Counted from the first letter of the stretch, positions 9,221-18,337 are shown. The stretch is DNA of 64,000 bases from Bacillus thuringiensis (GCF_014932895.1 NZ_JACYOF010000003.1:434261-498260); one strand, 5' to 3'. A program made the numbers and translations. The notes: a model not told the origin generated them from the sequence alone.

Positions 9221-10705
9221 ATGAGTCAACTAGCTGTAAATCTTCATGAAAAGGTAGAAAAGTTTCTTCAAGGCACGAAAAAGTTATATGTAAATGGAGC
9301 TTTCATCGAAAGCGCTTCCGGTAAAACGTTTAAAACACCTAACCCTGCAACAGGCGAAACACTTGCTGTCGTTTCTGAGGCTGGTCGCGAAGATATTCAT
9401 AAAGCTGTAGTTGCAGCTCGTATGGCTTTCGATGAAGGTCCTTGGTCTCGTATGAGCACCGCTGAGCGAAGCCGTCTTATGTACAAGTTGGCGGACTTAA
9501 TGGAAGAACATAAAGAAGAGCTTGCACAGCTCGAAACTTTAGATAACGGAAAGCCAATCCGCGAAACAATGGCTGCAGACGTACCACTTGCAATTGAGCA
9601 TATGCGCTATTACGCTGGCTGGGCTACGAAAATCGTTGGTCAAACAATTCCTGTTTCCGGTGATTACTTTAACTATACTCGCCATGAAGCTGTTGGTGTC
9701 GTAGGTCAAATTATTCCTTGGAACTTCCCACTTCTTATGGCAATGTGGAAAATGGGAGCAGCGCTTGCTACAGGATGTACAATCGTTCTAAAACCTGCAG
9801 AACAAACTCCACTATCTGCTTTATACTTAGCCGAATTAATTGAAGAAGCTGGATTCCCGAAAGGTGTTATTAATATCGTTCCTGGATTTGGTGAATCAGC
9901 TGGACAAGCTCTCGTTAATCATCCACTCGTTGATAAAATTGCATTTACTGGTTCTACTCCAGTCGGTAAACAAATTATGAGACAAGCTTCTGAATCATTA
10001 AAACGAGTTACACTAGAGCTTGGGGGTAAATCACCAAATATCATCTTACCAGATGCTGATTTATCTCGTGCGATTCCGGCTGCACTTTCTGGTGTTATGT
10101 TCAATCAAGGACAAGTGTGCTGTGCTGGATCACGCCTATTTATTCCGAAAAAAATGTATGATAATGTCATGGCCGACCTCGTCCTTTATTCTAAAAAATT
10201 AAATCAAGGTGCAGGCCTTAATCCAGAAACAACAATCGGCCCTCTTGTTTCTGAAGAACAACAAAAACGTGTAATGGGCTATATTGAAAAAGGAATTGAA
10301 GAAGGTGCTGAAGTACTTTGCGGAGGAAGTAATCCATTCGATCAAGGTTACTTCGTTTCTCCTACAGTATTCGCTGATGTAAATGATGAAATGACAATCG
10401 CAAAAGAAGAAATTTTCGGTCCAGTTATTTCAGCATTACCGTTTAATGATATTGATGAAGTAATTGAACGTGCGAATAAATCACAATTCGGCTTAGCAGC
10501 TGGTGTATGGACAGAAAATGTTAAAACAGCACACTATGTTGCAAGTAAAGTACGTGCAGGTACAGTATGGGTAAACTGTTATAACGTCTTTGATGCAGCA
10601 TCTCCATTTGGAGGATTTAAACAATCTGGTCTTGGCCGCGAAATGGGATCTTACGCATTAAATAACTATACAGAAGTGAAGAGCGTTTGGTTAAACTTAA
10701 ATTAA
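9221..10705 (+). CDS. dhaS: NAD(P)-dependent aldehyde dehydrogenase
   Basis: A 494-residue ALDH of the ALDH1/2 type, oxidising aldehydes to acids in the cytosol. Seen: the general base Glu266 in LELGGKS, the catalytic Cys300 in GQVCCAGSR, the nucleotide-binding PWNFP near 165 and the C-terminal EEIFGPV and PFGGFKQSGLGRE blocks. Length matches the family. The start ATG follows AAGGGGG by 8 bases. It is closest in type to B. subtilis DhaS, a broad aldehyde dehydrogenase; the true substrate is unknown. It is monocistronic and ends at a terminator shared with the convergent reductase gene. Confidence 0.9.
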   Translation: MSQLAVNLHEKVEKFLQGTKKLYVNGAFIESASGKTFKTPNPATGETLAVVSEAGREDIHKAVVAARMAFDEGPWSRMSTAERSRLMYKLADLMEEHKEELAQLETLDNGKPIRETMAADVPLAIEHMRYYAGWATKIVGQTIPVSGDYFNYTRHEAVGVVGQIIPWNFPLLMAMWKMGAALATGCTIVLKPAEQTPLSALYLAELIEEAGFPKGVINIVPGFGESAGQALVNHPLVDKIAFTGSTPVGKQIMRQASESLKRVTLELGGKSPNIILPDADLSRAIPAALSGVMFNQGQVCCAGSRLFIPKKMYDNVMADLVLYSKKLNQGAGLNPETTIGPLVSEEQQKRVMGYIEKGIEEGAEVLCGGSNPFDQGYFVSPTVFADVNDEMTIAKEEIFGPVISALPFNDIDEVIERANKSQFGLAAGVWTENVKTAHYVASKVRAGTVWVNCYNVFDAASPFGGFKQSGLGREMGSYALNNYTEVKSVWLNLN

Positions 10706-10709
10706 ATCG

Positions 10710-10742
10710 AAAGAACCTGCCCCACTCGGTCAGGTTCTTTCC
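10710..10742. terminator. Terminator between convergent genes
   Basis: AAAGAACCTG and CAGGTTCTTT form a 10-bp stem, followed by TTTCC on the plus strand. It can also close the minus-strand reductase gene. Confidence 0.75.
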
Positions 10743-10755
10743 ATTATGTATTCCT

Positions 10756-11496
10756 TTAAACTTGCAGTCCTCCGCTCACATTTAATACTTCTCCTGTAAT
10801 ATAGGATGCATATTCTGATGCTAAAAAGGCCGCTGCGTTCGCAATATCTTTTGGCGTTCCAATTCTACCAACTGGAATAGCTCCAACCATCTTTTCTTTC
10901 ACTTTATCCGGTATCGTTTTTGTCATATCTGTATCCATAAACCCTGGACAAATCGCATTACAAGTAATACCAAAGCTTCCAACTTCTTTCGCTGCTGTTT
11001 TCGTTAAACCGACAACTCCAGCTTTCGTTGCCGCATAATTTGCCTGCCCAATATTTCCCTCTCTACTAATAGAAGAAATATTAATAATCCTTCCATACTC
11101 TTGTCGTCTCATATATAGAAGAGCTGGTTGCATACAATAAAACACACCTGTTAAGTTTACTTGTAACACTTGTTCCCATGCTGGTTTCTCCATTTTATGT
11201 AACATAGCGTCTCGCGTAATTCCTGCATTATTTACTAAAATGTGTAGTGCACCAAATGTTTGGACAGCATATTCAATTAATGTTTTCGCATCATTTTGAT
11301 TACTCACATCGCAACGATATTGCTTCACTTCATATCCTTCTGCCATTAATTCATTTGTCGTTTCTTGTAACTTTTCTTCATTCACATCACTTATTAATAC
11401 TTTTGCCCCTAGTTTCCCAAAAACCTTTGCTATCTCTTTTCCTATCCCTTGCGCACCACCTGTTATAACAGCTGTTTTTCCACTTAGAAACTCCAT
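10756..11496 (-). CDS. fabG: 3-oxoacyl-[ACP] reductase-like SDR
   Basis: A 246-residue classical SDR. Seen: TGGAQGIG (12-19), NNAG (89-92), Ser141/142, Tyr154 and Lys158, plus the PG.MDTDMT loop and a C-terminal NVSGG. Length and motifs fit FabG, which reduces 3-oxoacyl-ACP with NADPH, or PhaB-type acetoacetyl-CoA reductase. It is not in a fatty acid synthesis cluster, so it is probably a second FabG-like enzyme. The ribosome binding site GGGGGATAGGG precedes the ATG. Confidence 0.82.
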   Translation of the reverse strand: MEFLSGKTAVITGGAQGIGKEIAKVFGKLGAKVLISDVNEEKLQETTNELMAEGYEVKQYRCDVSNQNDAKTLIEYAVQTFGALHILVNNAGITRDAMLHKMEKPAWEQVLQVNLTGVFYCMQPALLYMRRQEYGRIINISSISREGNIGQANYAATKAGVVGLTKTAAKEVGSFGITCNAICPGFMDTDMTKTIPDKVKEKMVGAIPVGRIGTPKDIANAAAFLASEYASYITGEVLNVSGGLQV

Positions 11497-11629
11497 CCCT
11501 ATCCCCCATTTCTGTTACTTATACTGTATATTTCGGCTCTTTGCTTTCCAAATCCTCTTTGTATAAAAAAGTCTATTTGTGTCAAACTAATTTTGCAACG
11601 TCACATAAAACACAAGGAGATTGTGTCGA

Positions 11630-11779
11630 ATGAACAAAAAAAATTTCAAACAAAACAAAACTGCTGATGGCATTGATGTTGAGTTCTCTCGTGAACTCGC
11701 TGACCACGATGACTTAGAAGCGAACGCACGTGCAAATGCCGCTGATGCACGTCAAAAACACCAGTCAACAGAAAAATAA
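11630..11779 (+). CDS. YfhD-like small acidic protein
   Basis: A 49-residue ORF with AAGGAGA nine bases before its ATG. It encodes a hydrophilic helix-rich peptide: a Lys/Asn-rich start, then DVEFSRELAD and DDLEANARANAADARQKH. The EFSxELADxxDxEAxxRxxxAD pattern is the one I associate with the YfhD family of small Bacillus proteins, which have no known function and are often linked with sporulation. It is followed at once by a terminator. The family link is from memory; the coding call rests on the ribosome binding site and codon pattern. Confidence 0.72.
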   Translation: MNKKNFKQNKTADGIDVEFSRELADHDDLEANARANAADARQKHQSTEK

Positions 11780-11829
11780 GGAAAGCACAACCTTATTCTT
11801 TTCAACAGGGACCTACTACCCAACAAAAT

Positions 11830-11856
11830 AAACCGAGAGGCATTCTCTCGGTTTAT
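11830..11856. terminator. Bidirectional terminator
   Basis: AAACCGAGAG-gcatt-CTCTCGGTTT with flanking A/T runs, between the small plus-strand gene and the convergent cyclase gene. Confidence 0.85.
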
Positions 11857-13706
11857 TTTCGATATTTTTTTATATAATGTGCCAAGGTAAGTAGCGGATA
11901 TATATGGGCATAGCTATGGTAACGAATATAAAACCCACCTGGTAAACCTGTTCCAGTAGGATATTTTTCATTCACATAAGGATTTGCTAGCAAATATGAA
12001 ATACCTTTTCGAATAACTGGTGTTTCTTCATCATAGTAAGAAATGAGTGCATCTAACGCCCATGCTGTTTGGGATGGTGTACTAAATGGTAAAGTAACGA
12101 ACCTTTTCTCCACACTACTTTGGCATGATTCTCCCCACCCACCATCTTCATGCTGTATATGTTCAAGCCATAAAGCGGCTCGTTTCAATGATGGATTGCT
12201 AGATGGAATTCCGAGTGACCGTAAACCCGTCATTACAGCCCACGTACCATATATATAACAAATCCCCCATTTCCCATACCATGATCCATTTTCCTCTTGC
12301 ACATTCATTAACCACTTTATCGCACTTTTTGTTTGTTTCTCAGGTAATTCATTTTGCGTATATGTCCCGAAAAACTCTAACACTCTTCCTGTAATATCTG
12401 GTGTAGAAGGATCTGTAATCATATCGCTTGCATTTTCGATTGGTAAATTTGCTAATAATTTGCTCGTCACACCTTTTTCAAACGCTCCCCACCCACCATC
12501 ATTATTTTGTAATCCTTTAACCCAATTAATCCCTTTCTTCCAAGCATAATCTACCTTTTCGTTTCCTCTACTTCTTGCCAACGCTCTTAGCACAGCAGTT
12601 GTATCATCAACATCTGGAATTGTCGTATTCACATCCGAAAAACCCCAACCGCCAGGAGTAAGCGCAGGAGCATGTACGCTCCAATCAGCTTTTTTTGTAT
12701 GTTGTTTTTTTAATAAATATGTTGCTGCATGTTGAATCATCTTGTTATCTTTCGGAAAATGGGCCTCTTGTAACGCATAGCTGATTAAAGCCGTATCCCA
12801 TACAGTTGAAGGCGAGTTTTGCAAATGATTCCCTCTTTCCATCTTCCATATATAAGATGTTATCCCCGTTATAGCCTTTTGTATCATTGATGATTGAAGA
12901 GAGTGTCCTAACGCAAGTAAAGCATAAATCATATAAAACGAGGCAGTTGCGTAACTATATAACGTTCCATTTTCATCAATACGCTCTTTCATAAAACGTT
13001 CGACTTCCTCATATCCTTTATGATGTAACGAAAGGGGATACGATATAATTTGTTTTACATCACTTAATAACGTTTGAAACAACGGAGACCGATCCTCTCG
13101 AAACCATTCTCCGCCCCCGCCCGCAATGTGATTTAAGTTTGGCAATAACCTTTTCCCTACTCGAAACCTTTTATTTAAACACAGCATCATCGGAATTAAA
13201 TGGATACGTGCTGAGCTACTCAATTCAAATATACTGAGGGGGGAATCATTCTGTAGAAACATGATTGGTGTTGGCAAATGAAAGAGTGAAGGGTATTCAT
13301 ATTCTCCGTGAATTGCTAATAAAAACTTCGTCATAAAATGAGCACGAGCTACTCCGCCACGCTCATTTATAAATATTTCCGCTCGTTTCATATTCGCATC
13401 TTCTTTTGTATATTTTTCCGATGCAAGCAAGGCCGCATATGATTGAATTGTAGCAGATAAATTACCACCAACTTCATCTTCATACAATTTCCATGTCCCT
13501 TCATTTGTTTGGAGTGATGCTAATCTTTTTACAAACGGTTCTATCTCTTTATCTCTACCTAATAATTTTAATAAAAAAATCATATGACAATCTGTTAATG
13601 GTGCTCCTTCAAAACAAAATCTCCACGTACCATCTTGCCTTTGCATCGTTTGAAGTGCAGTTATTCTTCTCGCTATTTCTTCATGCACTTTTTCATATAG
13701 TAACAA
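11853..13706 (-). CDS. shc: Squalene-hopene cyclase / sporulenol synthase type terpene cyclase
   Basis: A 617-residue family II triterpene cyclase. The protonating D365-V-D-D368 (DxDD) motif is present in PDVDDTTAV, and several QW-type repeats occur (for example QNDDGGWGAFE, QEENGSWYGKWG, QHEDGGWGES). Such enzymes fold squalene, or tetraprenyl-beta-curcumene in Bacillus, into polycyclic products that order membranes, often in spores. The start chosen is the TTG at 13706, which follows AAGGGTGGG; upstream in-frame codons would add 29 non-family residues. No squalene or C35 synthase genes are nearby. The gene stands between two terminators. Confidence 0.88.
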   Translation of the reverse strand: MLLYEKVHEEIARRITALQTMQRQDGTWRFCFEGAPLTDCHMIFLLKLLGRDKEIEPFVKRLASLQTNEGTWKLYEDEVGGNLSATIQSYAALLASEKYTKEDANMKRAEIFINERGGVARAHFMTKFLLAIHGEYEYPSLFHLPTPIMFLQNDSPLSIFELSSSARIHLIPMMLCLNKRFRVGKRLLPNLNHIAGGGGEWFREDRSPLFQTLLSDVKQIISYPLSLHHKGYEEVERFMKERIDENGTLYSYATASFYMIYALLALGHSLQSSMIQKAITGITSYIWKMERGNHLQNSPSTVWDTALISYALQEAHFPKDNKMIQHAATYLLKKQHTKKADWSVHAPALTPGGWGFSDVNTTIPDVDDTTAVLRALARSRGNEKVDYAWKKGINWVKGLQNNDGGWGAFEKGVTSKLLANLPIENASDMITDPSTPDITGRVLEFFGTYTQNELPEKQTKSAIKWLMNVQEENGSWYGKWGICYIYGTWAVMTGLRSLGIPSSNPSLKRAALWLEHIQHEDGGWGESCQSSVEKRFVTLPFSTPSQTAWALDALISYYDEETPVIRKGISYLLANPYVNEKYPTGTGLPGGFYIRYHSYAHIYPLLTLAHYIKKYRK

Positions 13707-13779
13707 GTTGTTCACCCACCCTTTCGAAATCCGTATAACGATATTCAAAAAGGTAACTGAATATGTATGAAAATAAAGA

Positions 13780-13808
13780 AAAGCAGAACACATAATATGT
13801 TCCGCTCA
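13780..13808 (-). terminator. Rho-independent terminator after the YuiD-type gene
   Basis: GCGGAACA and TGTTCTGC pair around a TATTA loop on the minus strand, followed by TTTTCTTT. Confidence 0.7.
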
Positions 13809-14231
13809 TAAACAATATCCTACTCCGACAATAATCCCTAATAAAGCACCGACTACTACTTCATACGGTGTATGTCCGACAAGCTCATTTAACTTCTTAT
13901 ATTCTGTTTGTCTACCGTGAAAAAACTCATTCAATATTTTCGCTTGTTTACTTACTGCAAGCCTTACTCCCGAAGCGTCGTACATAACAATTATCGCAAA
14001 AATAGCAGCAACGGCAAACATGGAACTTTCCACGCCTTCCACAACTCCAACACCTGTCGCAAGCGCTGTAACAGTTGAAGCATGAGAACTTGGCATCCCA
14101 CCTGAAGCGAAAAACTTTGCAAAATCAAATTCACCCGATTTGACTAATTTAAAGACTACTTTCGTTAATTGTGCTAAAAACCACGAAATCACAGCAGCCA
14201 TCAGCGGATCATTATGTAAAATTGTTTCCAC
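13806..14231 (-). CDS. yuiD: YuiD-type divergent PAP2 family membrane protein (DUF212)
   Basis: A 141-residue protein with three to four membrane helices. The conserved block GGMPSSHASTV (residues ~44-54) resembles the PSxxxSxxH phosphatase motif of PAP2 enzymes, but the full acid-phosphatase signature is reduced. A second block YDASGVRLAVSKQA is typical of DUF212. The function is unproven; a lipid phosphate role is possible. The start is a GTG at 14231 behind GAGGAG. Confidence 0.82.
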   Translation of the reverse strand: METILHNDPLMAAVISWFLAQLTKVVFKLVKSGEFDFAKFFASGGMPSSHASTVTALATGVGVVEGVESSMFAVAAIFAIIVMYDASGVRLAVSKQAKILNEFFHGRQTEYKKLNELVGHTPYEVVVGALLGIIVGVGYCL

Positions 14232-14285
14232 GTTCTCAGCTCCTCACTGACTATAATGGAAATTCTATATAGTATCAGTATAAAG

Positions 14286-14314
14286 AAAAATGCGTAGAAA
14301 ATACTACGCATTTA
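14286..14314 (-). terminator. Rho-independent terminator after rarD
   Basis: AAATGCGTAG and CTACGCATTT form a 10-bp stem ending in TTTTTC on the minus strand, overlapping the end of rarD. Confidence 0.8.
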
Positions 14315-15253
14315 TGATACTTTTGCTGATTTATTTTTTATAAATTTCGGTTGTTTCTGCACTAAAAACTTTGTCTTCGCTATTGAAAATACAAATAAAG
14401 CAACCCATATGCAGAAAAACGCCATCATATGAGTAGATGTAAAATGTTCACCAAATACGAATACACCTAAAATTAAGCTAATCGTTGGCGCAATATATTG
14501 CAAAAAGCCTACCATATAAAGCGGAATAAGTTGTGCTCCTTTTGCGAAATAAAAAAGTGGTAATGCTGTAACAATACCTGCTCCAATTAAAAGTAACGTC
14601 GATAACATTGAAATAGATCCAAATGAACCGAAACCATGTACTCCTGTCATAACGAGATAAATGATCGCAAACGGTGTCACTAACATCGTTTCCATCGTAA
14701 GTCCAATTGTGGCATCATAGTTTAACAATTTTTTCGTTAATCCGTATAATCCAAATGAAAGAGCAAGTGATAAAGATACCCACGGAATAGATCCGAAACG
14801 TACTGTTAAAATGATAACCCCTACTCCAGCTAAACCAACCGCAACATATTGCCAAAAGTTTAACTTTTCCTTTAAAACGACTGTACCAAGTAGAATACTA
14901 ATAAGCGGATTAATATAATAGCCAAGACTTGCTTCAATTACATGATTATGATTAACAGCCCATATGTAGACGAACCAGTTTCCGCTAATCAAGATTGAAG
15001 CTATTGTTAATGACATTAATAATTTAGGTCGTTTAAAAAGATTCACGAATTCTCCAATAAACTGACGAAACCTCTTCGTAACACCTAATACGATTAACAT
15101 AAAAACGAACGCCCAAACGATACGGTGTGCTAATATTTCATCTGCTGGAACTTCCTCAACCCATTTCCAATAGATTGGTAGGATTCCCCACATCGTATAA
15201 GCACCAGCCGCATATATAATCCCTTTTTTTTGCTGTGCTGATTGACTCCCCAT
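14312..15253 (-). CDS. rarD: EamA family transporter RarD
   Basis: A 313-residue drug/metabolite transporter with ten predicted helices in two EamA halves. The N-terminal KGIIYAAGAYTMWGILPIYWK motif region is typical of RarD, named after a chloramphenicol-sensitivity phenotype; its substrate is unknown. The ATG at 15253 has AGGAG ten bases upstream. Two longer in-frame starts (TTG 15355, ATG 15286) would add a highly basic, non-membrane leader and overlap the DUF1294 gene, so the short form is preferred. Confidence 0.85.
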   Translation of the reverse strand: MGSQSAQQKKGIIYAAGAYTMWGILPIYWKWVEEVPADEILAHRIVWAFVFMLIVLGVTKRFRQFIGEFVNLFKRPKLLMSLTIASILISGNWFVYIWAVNHNHVIEASLGYYINPLISILLGTVVLKEKLNFWQYVAVGLAGVGVIILTVRFGSIPWVSLSLALSFGLYGLTKKLLNYDATIGLTMETMLVTPFAIIYLVMTGVHGFGSFGSISMLSTLLLIGAGIVTALPLFYFAKGAQLIPLYMVGFLQYIAPTISLILGVFVFGEHFTSTHMMAFFCIWVALFVFSIAKTKFLVQKQPKFIKNKSAKVS

Positions 15254-15344
15254 CTTCCTTTTTCTCCTCTTCTCATTTTTCTCCATTATACGGTCGCGCG
15301 TGCTCACTTTACCAATAATCAATCTGCAATTCTTTCGACATTTC

Positions 15345-15593
15345 TCATACAGCAAAAAGTAAACACACTGTTATAACGACAAATAATGGTATACCGAAAA
15401 CAAATTTCTTTTTATGAGTTTTATGATGAAACATATACATACCGATCCAAGCACCAACTGCTCCCCCAGCTGCCGCTGATAAAAACAACGTACTTTCTGG
15501 CGTTCTCCACTGTTTCTTCTTCGCTTTTCGTTTATCAAGCCCCATAAGGCTAAAAGCTATAACATTAATAATAATAAAATAAATCCATTTCAT
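15345..15593 (-). CDS. DUF1294 family small membrane protein
   Basis: An 82-residue protein with three hydrophobic segments. It has the family hallmarks: GLDKRKAKKKQWRTPE near residue 18, then an AAAGGAVGAWIGM helix and HHKTHKKKF. DUF1294 proteins resemble B. subtilis YsdA and have no known function. It sits just upstream of rarD on the same strand, with about 90 bp between its stop and the preferred rarD start. Confidence 0.85.
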   Translation of the reverse strand: MKWIYFIIINVIAFSLMGLDKRKAKKKQWRTPESTLFLSAAAGGAVGAWIGMYMFHHKTHKKKFVFGIPLFVVITVCLLFAV

Positions 15594-15691
15594 CGCTTTC
15601 TCTCCCTATGAAAAATTCGCTTAATGGTAACATGAAAAAACGATGTAAACAACTGAAGAACGCTTTTTATCAAACTAGTTTCATTTCTTTT

Positions 15692-15784
15692 TTAATTGAT
15701 TATCTTTATATTTACATAACTAACTAAAATCGCAGTTAAAGCAATTAAATAGCAAGATGTTATGAGCAGAATCTTATATTTCAT
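15692..15784 (-). CDS. Small single-helix membrane peptide (candidate)
   Basis: A 30-residue ORF whose ATG overlaps the end of the preceding gene (stop at 15774) by 11 bases. It is almost entirely one hydrophobic helix (ILLITSCYLIALTAILVSYV) between short Lys-bearing ends, the form of a small membrane protein. GGGTGAAGGG lies just upstream inside the preceding gene. It is the last gene of the Mrp-linked group. It has no recognised family, and the evidence is overlap plus hydrophobicity. Confidence 0.45.
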   Translation of the reverse strand: MKYKILLITSCYLIALTAILVSYVNIKIIN

Positions 15785-16172
15785 TCCCTTCACCCACTAC
15801 CATATCATCGAAAAAACTTCTCTCAATCTCTTTTTCATCAAGATGAAGAACTACAATTAGCCCTACATATAAAGAAACGAAATTTAGAAACCATTCCCCA
15901 TTATCATCTTTGTTAGTTAGGCATTTAAATATCTCTTGAAATTGCATACGCTCATCTGCAGCAACAACCGGTCGCACGCCAAAATATTTCAAAGCGAGAT
16001 GTAATTTTAGCTGCACGGATAGTGATAAAATATATTTTAATAGCTCCGTATAATCAGCAACATTTTTGTGACTATATAACTTTACAAGCTTTTGATGTAA
16101 ATTAGAAATCGATAGTTCTTCTTCAGTCACTTTTGTTGCTTCTATCGTTTCAATCATTTTTTTCATATCCAT
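15774..16172 (-). CDS. Unrecognised protein, Mrp-linked
   Basis: A 132-residue, mostly helical soluble protein that I do not recognise. It starts at the ATG 16172 with AGGAGGGG upstream (reads MDMKKMIETIEATKV); codons further upstream run through the ribosome binding site. It is rich in Leu, Glu and Lys, with a hydrophobic stretch near the C-terminus (FVSLYVGLIVVLHL) that may be buried rather than membrane-spanning. It is the second of three small genes after the Mrp-type ATPase, so it may belong to the same unit. Confidence 0.7.
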   Translation of the reverse strand: MDMKKMIETIEATKVTEEELSISNLHQKLVKLYSHKNVADYTELLKYILSLSVQLKLHLALKYFGVRPVVAADERMQFQEIFKCLTNKDDNGEWFLNFVSLYVGLIVVLHLDEKEIERSFFDDMVVGEGNEI

Positions 16173-16212
16173 TACATTTACCCCTCCTAAAAAAAACAAA
16201 GCCCAAAAATAT

Positions 16213-16437
16213 TTATTTTATAATCAACAATAATTGAGTATTTCTCGTCTCTCTTTCTTCTTCACTAACTAAGTCATACTTTTTTAAAAGATGAAAGATA
16301 TCATTTAATATTTCCTGTGAATGATTACGTTGCAAAAATCCCTTCAAACCTGTAAAAATCCCTTCCGGTAAAAAACTCTTCTGACTTTCAAGCTTATTCA
16401 TTACATCTTCAATAGAATGATCAATATTACACGCCAT
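16213..16437 (-). CDS. Unrecognised 74-residue protein, Mrp-linked
   Basis: A short helical protein (MACNIDHSIEDVMNKL...) with a good AGGAGGAAGTTT ribosome binding site. It lies 15 bp after the Mrp-type ATPase gene and 40 bp before the next small gene, so the three are probably co-transcribed. It has only one Cys (Cys3), so a cluster-carrier role is unlikely. No family was recognised. Confidence 0.68.
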   Translation of the reverse strand: MACNIDHSIEDVMNKLESQKSFLPEGIFTGLKGFLQRNHSQEILNDIFHLLKKYDLVSEEERETRNTQLLLIIK

Positions 16438-16452
16438 AACAAACTTCCTCCT

Positions 16453-17502
16453 CTATCCTTTATAAATAATATCTTCTGCTAACGATGTAAATACTTCTCC
16501 AATAAAAGAATCTTCATCATATACAGATGAATCGTTATTTTTTTCACGTTTTGCAAAAGGTATTTGGGCGATTACTTCTGTTTGCAATTGCTCTGCTAGC
16601 ATTTCGCCGCCACCTTTTCCGAAGAGATAATTTTTCGATCCATCTTGCTCTTCATAATAAGCCATATTTTCCACAATTCCTAAAATCTCGTGTTGCGTAT
16701 GTTTTGCCATTACACCTACTCTAGAAGCTACGAATGAAGCTACATTGTGCGGCGTTGTAACGATAATTTCTTTCGCCTGCGGAATCATCGTTGCAACATC
16801 AATGGCAACATCTCCAGTACCAGGTGGTAAATCAAGAAATAAATAATCTAATTCTCCCCAATGCGTATTCGCAAGGAAGTTTTGAATCCATTTATTTAAC
16901 ATCGGCCCGCGCCACATGACTGGATTATTCCCTTCTGTAAAAAATCCCATCGACATTATTTTAACACCGTGACTAACGACTGGAATTGCTGTTTGATCAA
17001 TCATTGTTGGTTTTTGATTCGTTTCCATCATAGCTGGAATGCTAAAACCATATATATCTGCATCTAAAATCCCAACTTTCTTTCCCATACGGGCTAAAGC
17101 AGTAGCAAGATTAATTGTCACCGTTGATTTTCCCACTCCACCTTTTCCGCTCGTTACAGTAATAAAACGTACGCCTGAATCATGGCGAAGCATACTCGGC
17201 ATACCTGTTTCTGTTCTACTATTTTCCTTTAATTTTTCTGTTAGCGCAGCTCGTTCTTCTTGTGTCATAGAACCAAATGTTACATCTACTTTAGATGCAC
17301 CAATTGCACGAAGAGACTCTTCAACATCTTGTTGAATTTTTGCCTTTAACGGACAACCTTGAATTGTTAACACTACTTCAAGCTTAACCTCTGTTCCATT
17401 CATTTGTATATTTCTAACCATATTTAATTCTACAACACTTTTGTGTAACTCTGGATCCTCTACATGTTTTAATGCATTCATTATTTGTTCTTGAGTAATC
17501 AT
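16453..17502 (-). CDS. Mrp/NBP35 family Fe-S cluster carrier ATPase (ApbC-type)
   Basis: A 349-residue P-loop protein. Residues 1-90 form a MIP18/DUF59 domain (EDPELHKSVVELNMV). The ATPase core follows with the deviant Walker A GKGGVGKST near 113-121, LDADIYG and a Walker B-like DLPPGTGD. The Mrp family carries or delivers 4Fe-4S clusters; B. subtilis SalA is a relative with a regulatory role. The CxxC cluster motif of classic Mrp is not evident. Placement after the molybdenum cofactor genes suggests service to formate dehydrogenase (inference). The ATG at 17502 is preferred over 17511 because AAGGG then sits nine bases upstream. Confidence 0.82.
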   Translation of the reverse strand: MITQEQIMNALKHVEDPELHKSVVELNMVRNIQMNGTEVKLEVVLTIQGCPLKAKIQQDVEESLRAIGASKVDVTFGSMTQEERAALTEKLKENSRTETGMPSMLRHDSGVRFITVTSGKGGVGKSTVTINLATALARMGKKVGILDADIYGFSIPAMMETNQKPTMIDQTAIPVVSHGVKIMSMGFFTEGNNPVMWRGPMLNKWIQNFLANTHWGELDYLFLDLPPGTGDVAIDVATMIPQAKEIIVTTPHNVASFVASRVGVMAKHTQHEILGIVENMAYYEEQDGSKNYLFGKGGGEMLAEQLQTEVIAQIPFAKREKNNDSSVYDEDSFIGEVFTSLAEDIIYKG

Positions 17503-17632
17503 AGAACTCATCCCTTCTCGTATTCTAATTTATATACAACATCTTCTTATCATTTCAACTGATGAAAATTCCCCGCCTTTTTTTGAACTATATATAAGTG
17601 TCTTTAATAGCCATCGTTGCGAGAAAGCATTA

Positions 17633-17869
17633 TCATCCCCCACTAACAGGCGGGATTAATGCGACTATATCTCCAGCTTTTATCATCTCTTCATTCGTTA
17701 CAAATTCTTCATTGATAGCCACCATCACTCTATGAATCGATTGTAAACGATAGTTATCTTTCAACCATTCTTTTAATTGCTGAACAGTCATTTCTTGTTT
17801 TTCTAAAATTACTAGTCGATCTGATCCGACTTCCTCACGCAAATTTGCGAACAATAAAATTGTAATCAT
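17633..17869 (-). CDS. moaD: Molybdopterin synthase small subunit MoaD
   Basis: A 78-residue ubiquitin-fold protein ending in PPVSGG. The C-terminal Gly-Gly is adenylated by MoeB and then thiocarboxylated, and donates sulfur to precursor Z. It is preceded by GGAAGAATGAGAA and lies 3 bp after moaE, the large subunit of the same enzyme. Confidence 0.92.
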   Translation of the reverse strand: MITILLFANLREEVGSDRLVILEKQEMTVQQLKEWLKDNYRLQSIHRVMVAINEEFVTNEEMIKAGDIVALIPPVSGG

Positions 17870-17872
17870 TTC

Positions 17873-18337
17873 TCATTCTTCCTTCTTTGGTTTTCCTTCT
17901 GGATATGGCGTATTTTCAAGTTGATCTCCAATCCACATCGTTCCATCTTCCCAAAATTCTTTTTTCCAAATTGGAACGATTCTCTTTATACGTTCAATCG
18001 CGTATTCATTCGCTTCATAAGCAACTTTACGATGCGGTGATGAAACTGCAATAACTACCGCGATATCCATTATCTCCAGTCGTCCTACACGGTGCGTAAT
18101 TGCTACTTTTGCGTCCGGCCACTTTTTATTAATTTCTTCACCAATTCTCGTAAGTTGTTTTACTGCCATCGGTTTATATGCTTCATACTCTAAATGTAAC
18201 GTTCGTTTTCCTTTTGTTAATTCTCTCACTGTACCAATAAAAGTTGTAATCGCACCCGCTTTTCTTCTTGCCACTTTATTCATTACGTCTTCAACTACAA
18301 TTGGTTTATCTACAATCTCAAATAGCGCTTGTCCCAT
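17873..18337 (-). CDS. moaE: Molybdopterin synthase large subunit MoaE
   Basis: A 154-residue protein with the MoaE blocks AITTFIGTVRE, LEYEAYKPMA, HRVGRLEIMDIAVVIAVSSPHR and the catalytic region PIWKKEFWEDG.MWIGD. With MoaD it makes the dithiolene of molybdopterin. The ATG at 18337 is chosen because AGAGGTGG lies upstream; the GTG at 18346 overlaps that site. It overlaps the end of moeA by 20 bases, suggesting translational coupling. Confidence 0.92.
   Translation of the reverse strand: MGQALFEIVDKPIVVEDVMNKVARRKAGAITTFIGTVRELTKGKRTLHLEYEAYKPMAVKQLTRIGEEINKKWPDAKVAITHRVGRLEIMDIAVVIAVSSPHRKVAYEANEYAIERIKRIVPIWKKEFWEDGTMWIGDQLENTPYPEGKPKKEE

Noticed and set aside
9306-9319. A catabolite-response-like sequence (CGAAAGCGCTTCC) in the aldehyde dehydrogenase gene
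   Set aside because: It matches only about 11 of 14 consensus positions and lies inside the coding region.
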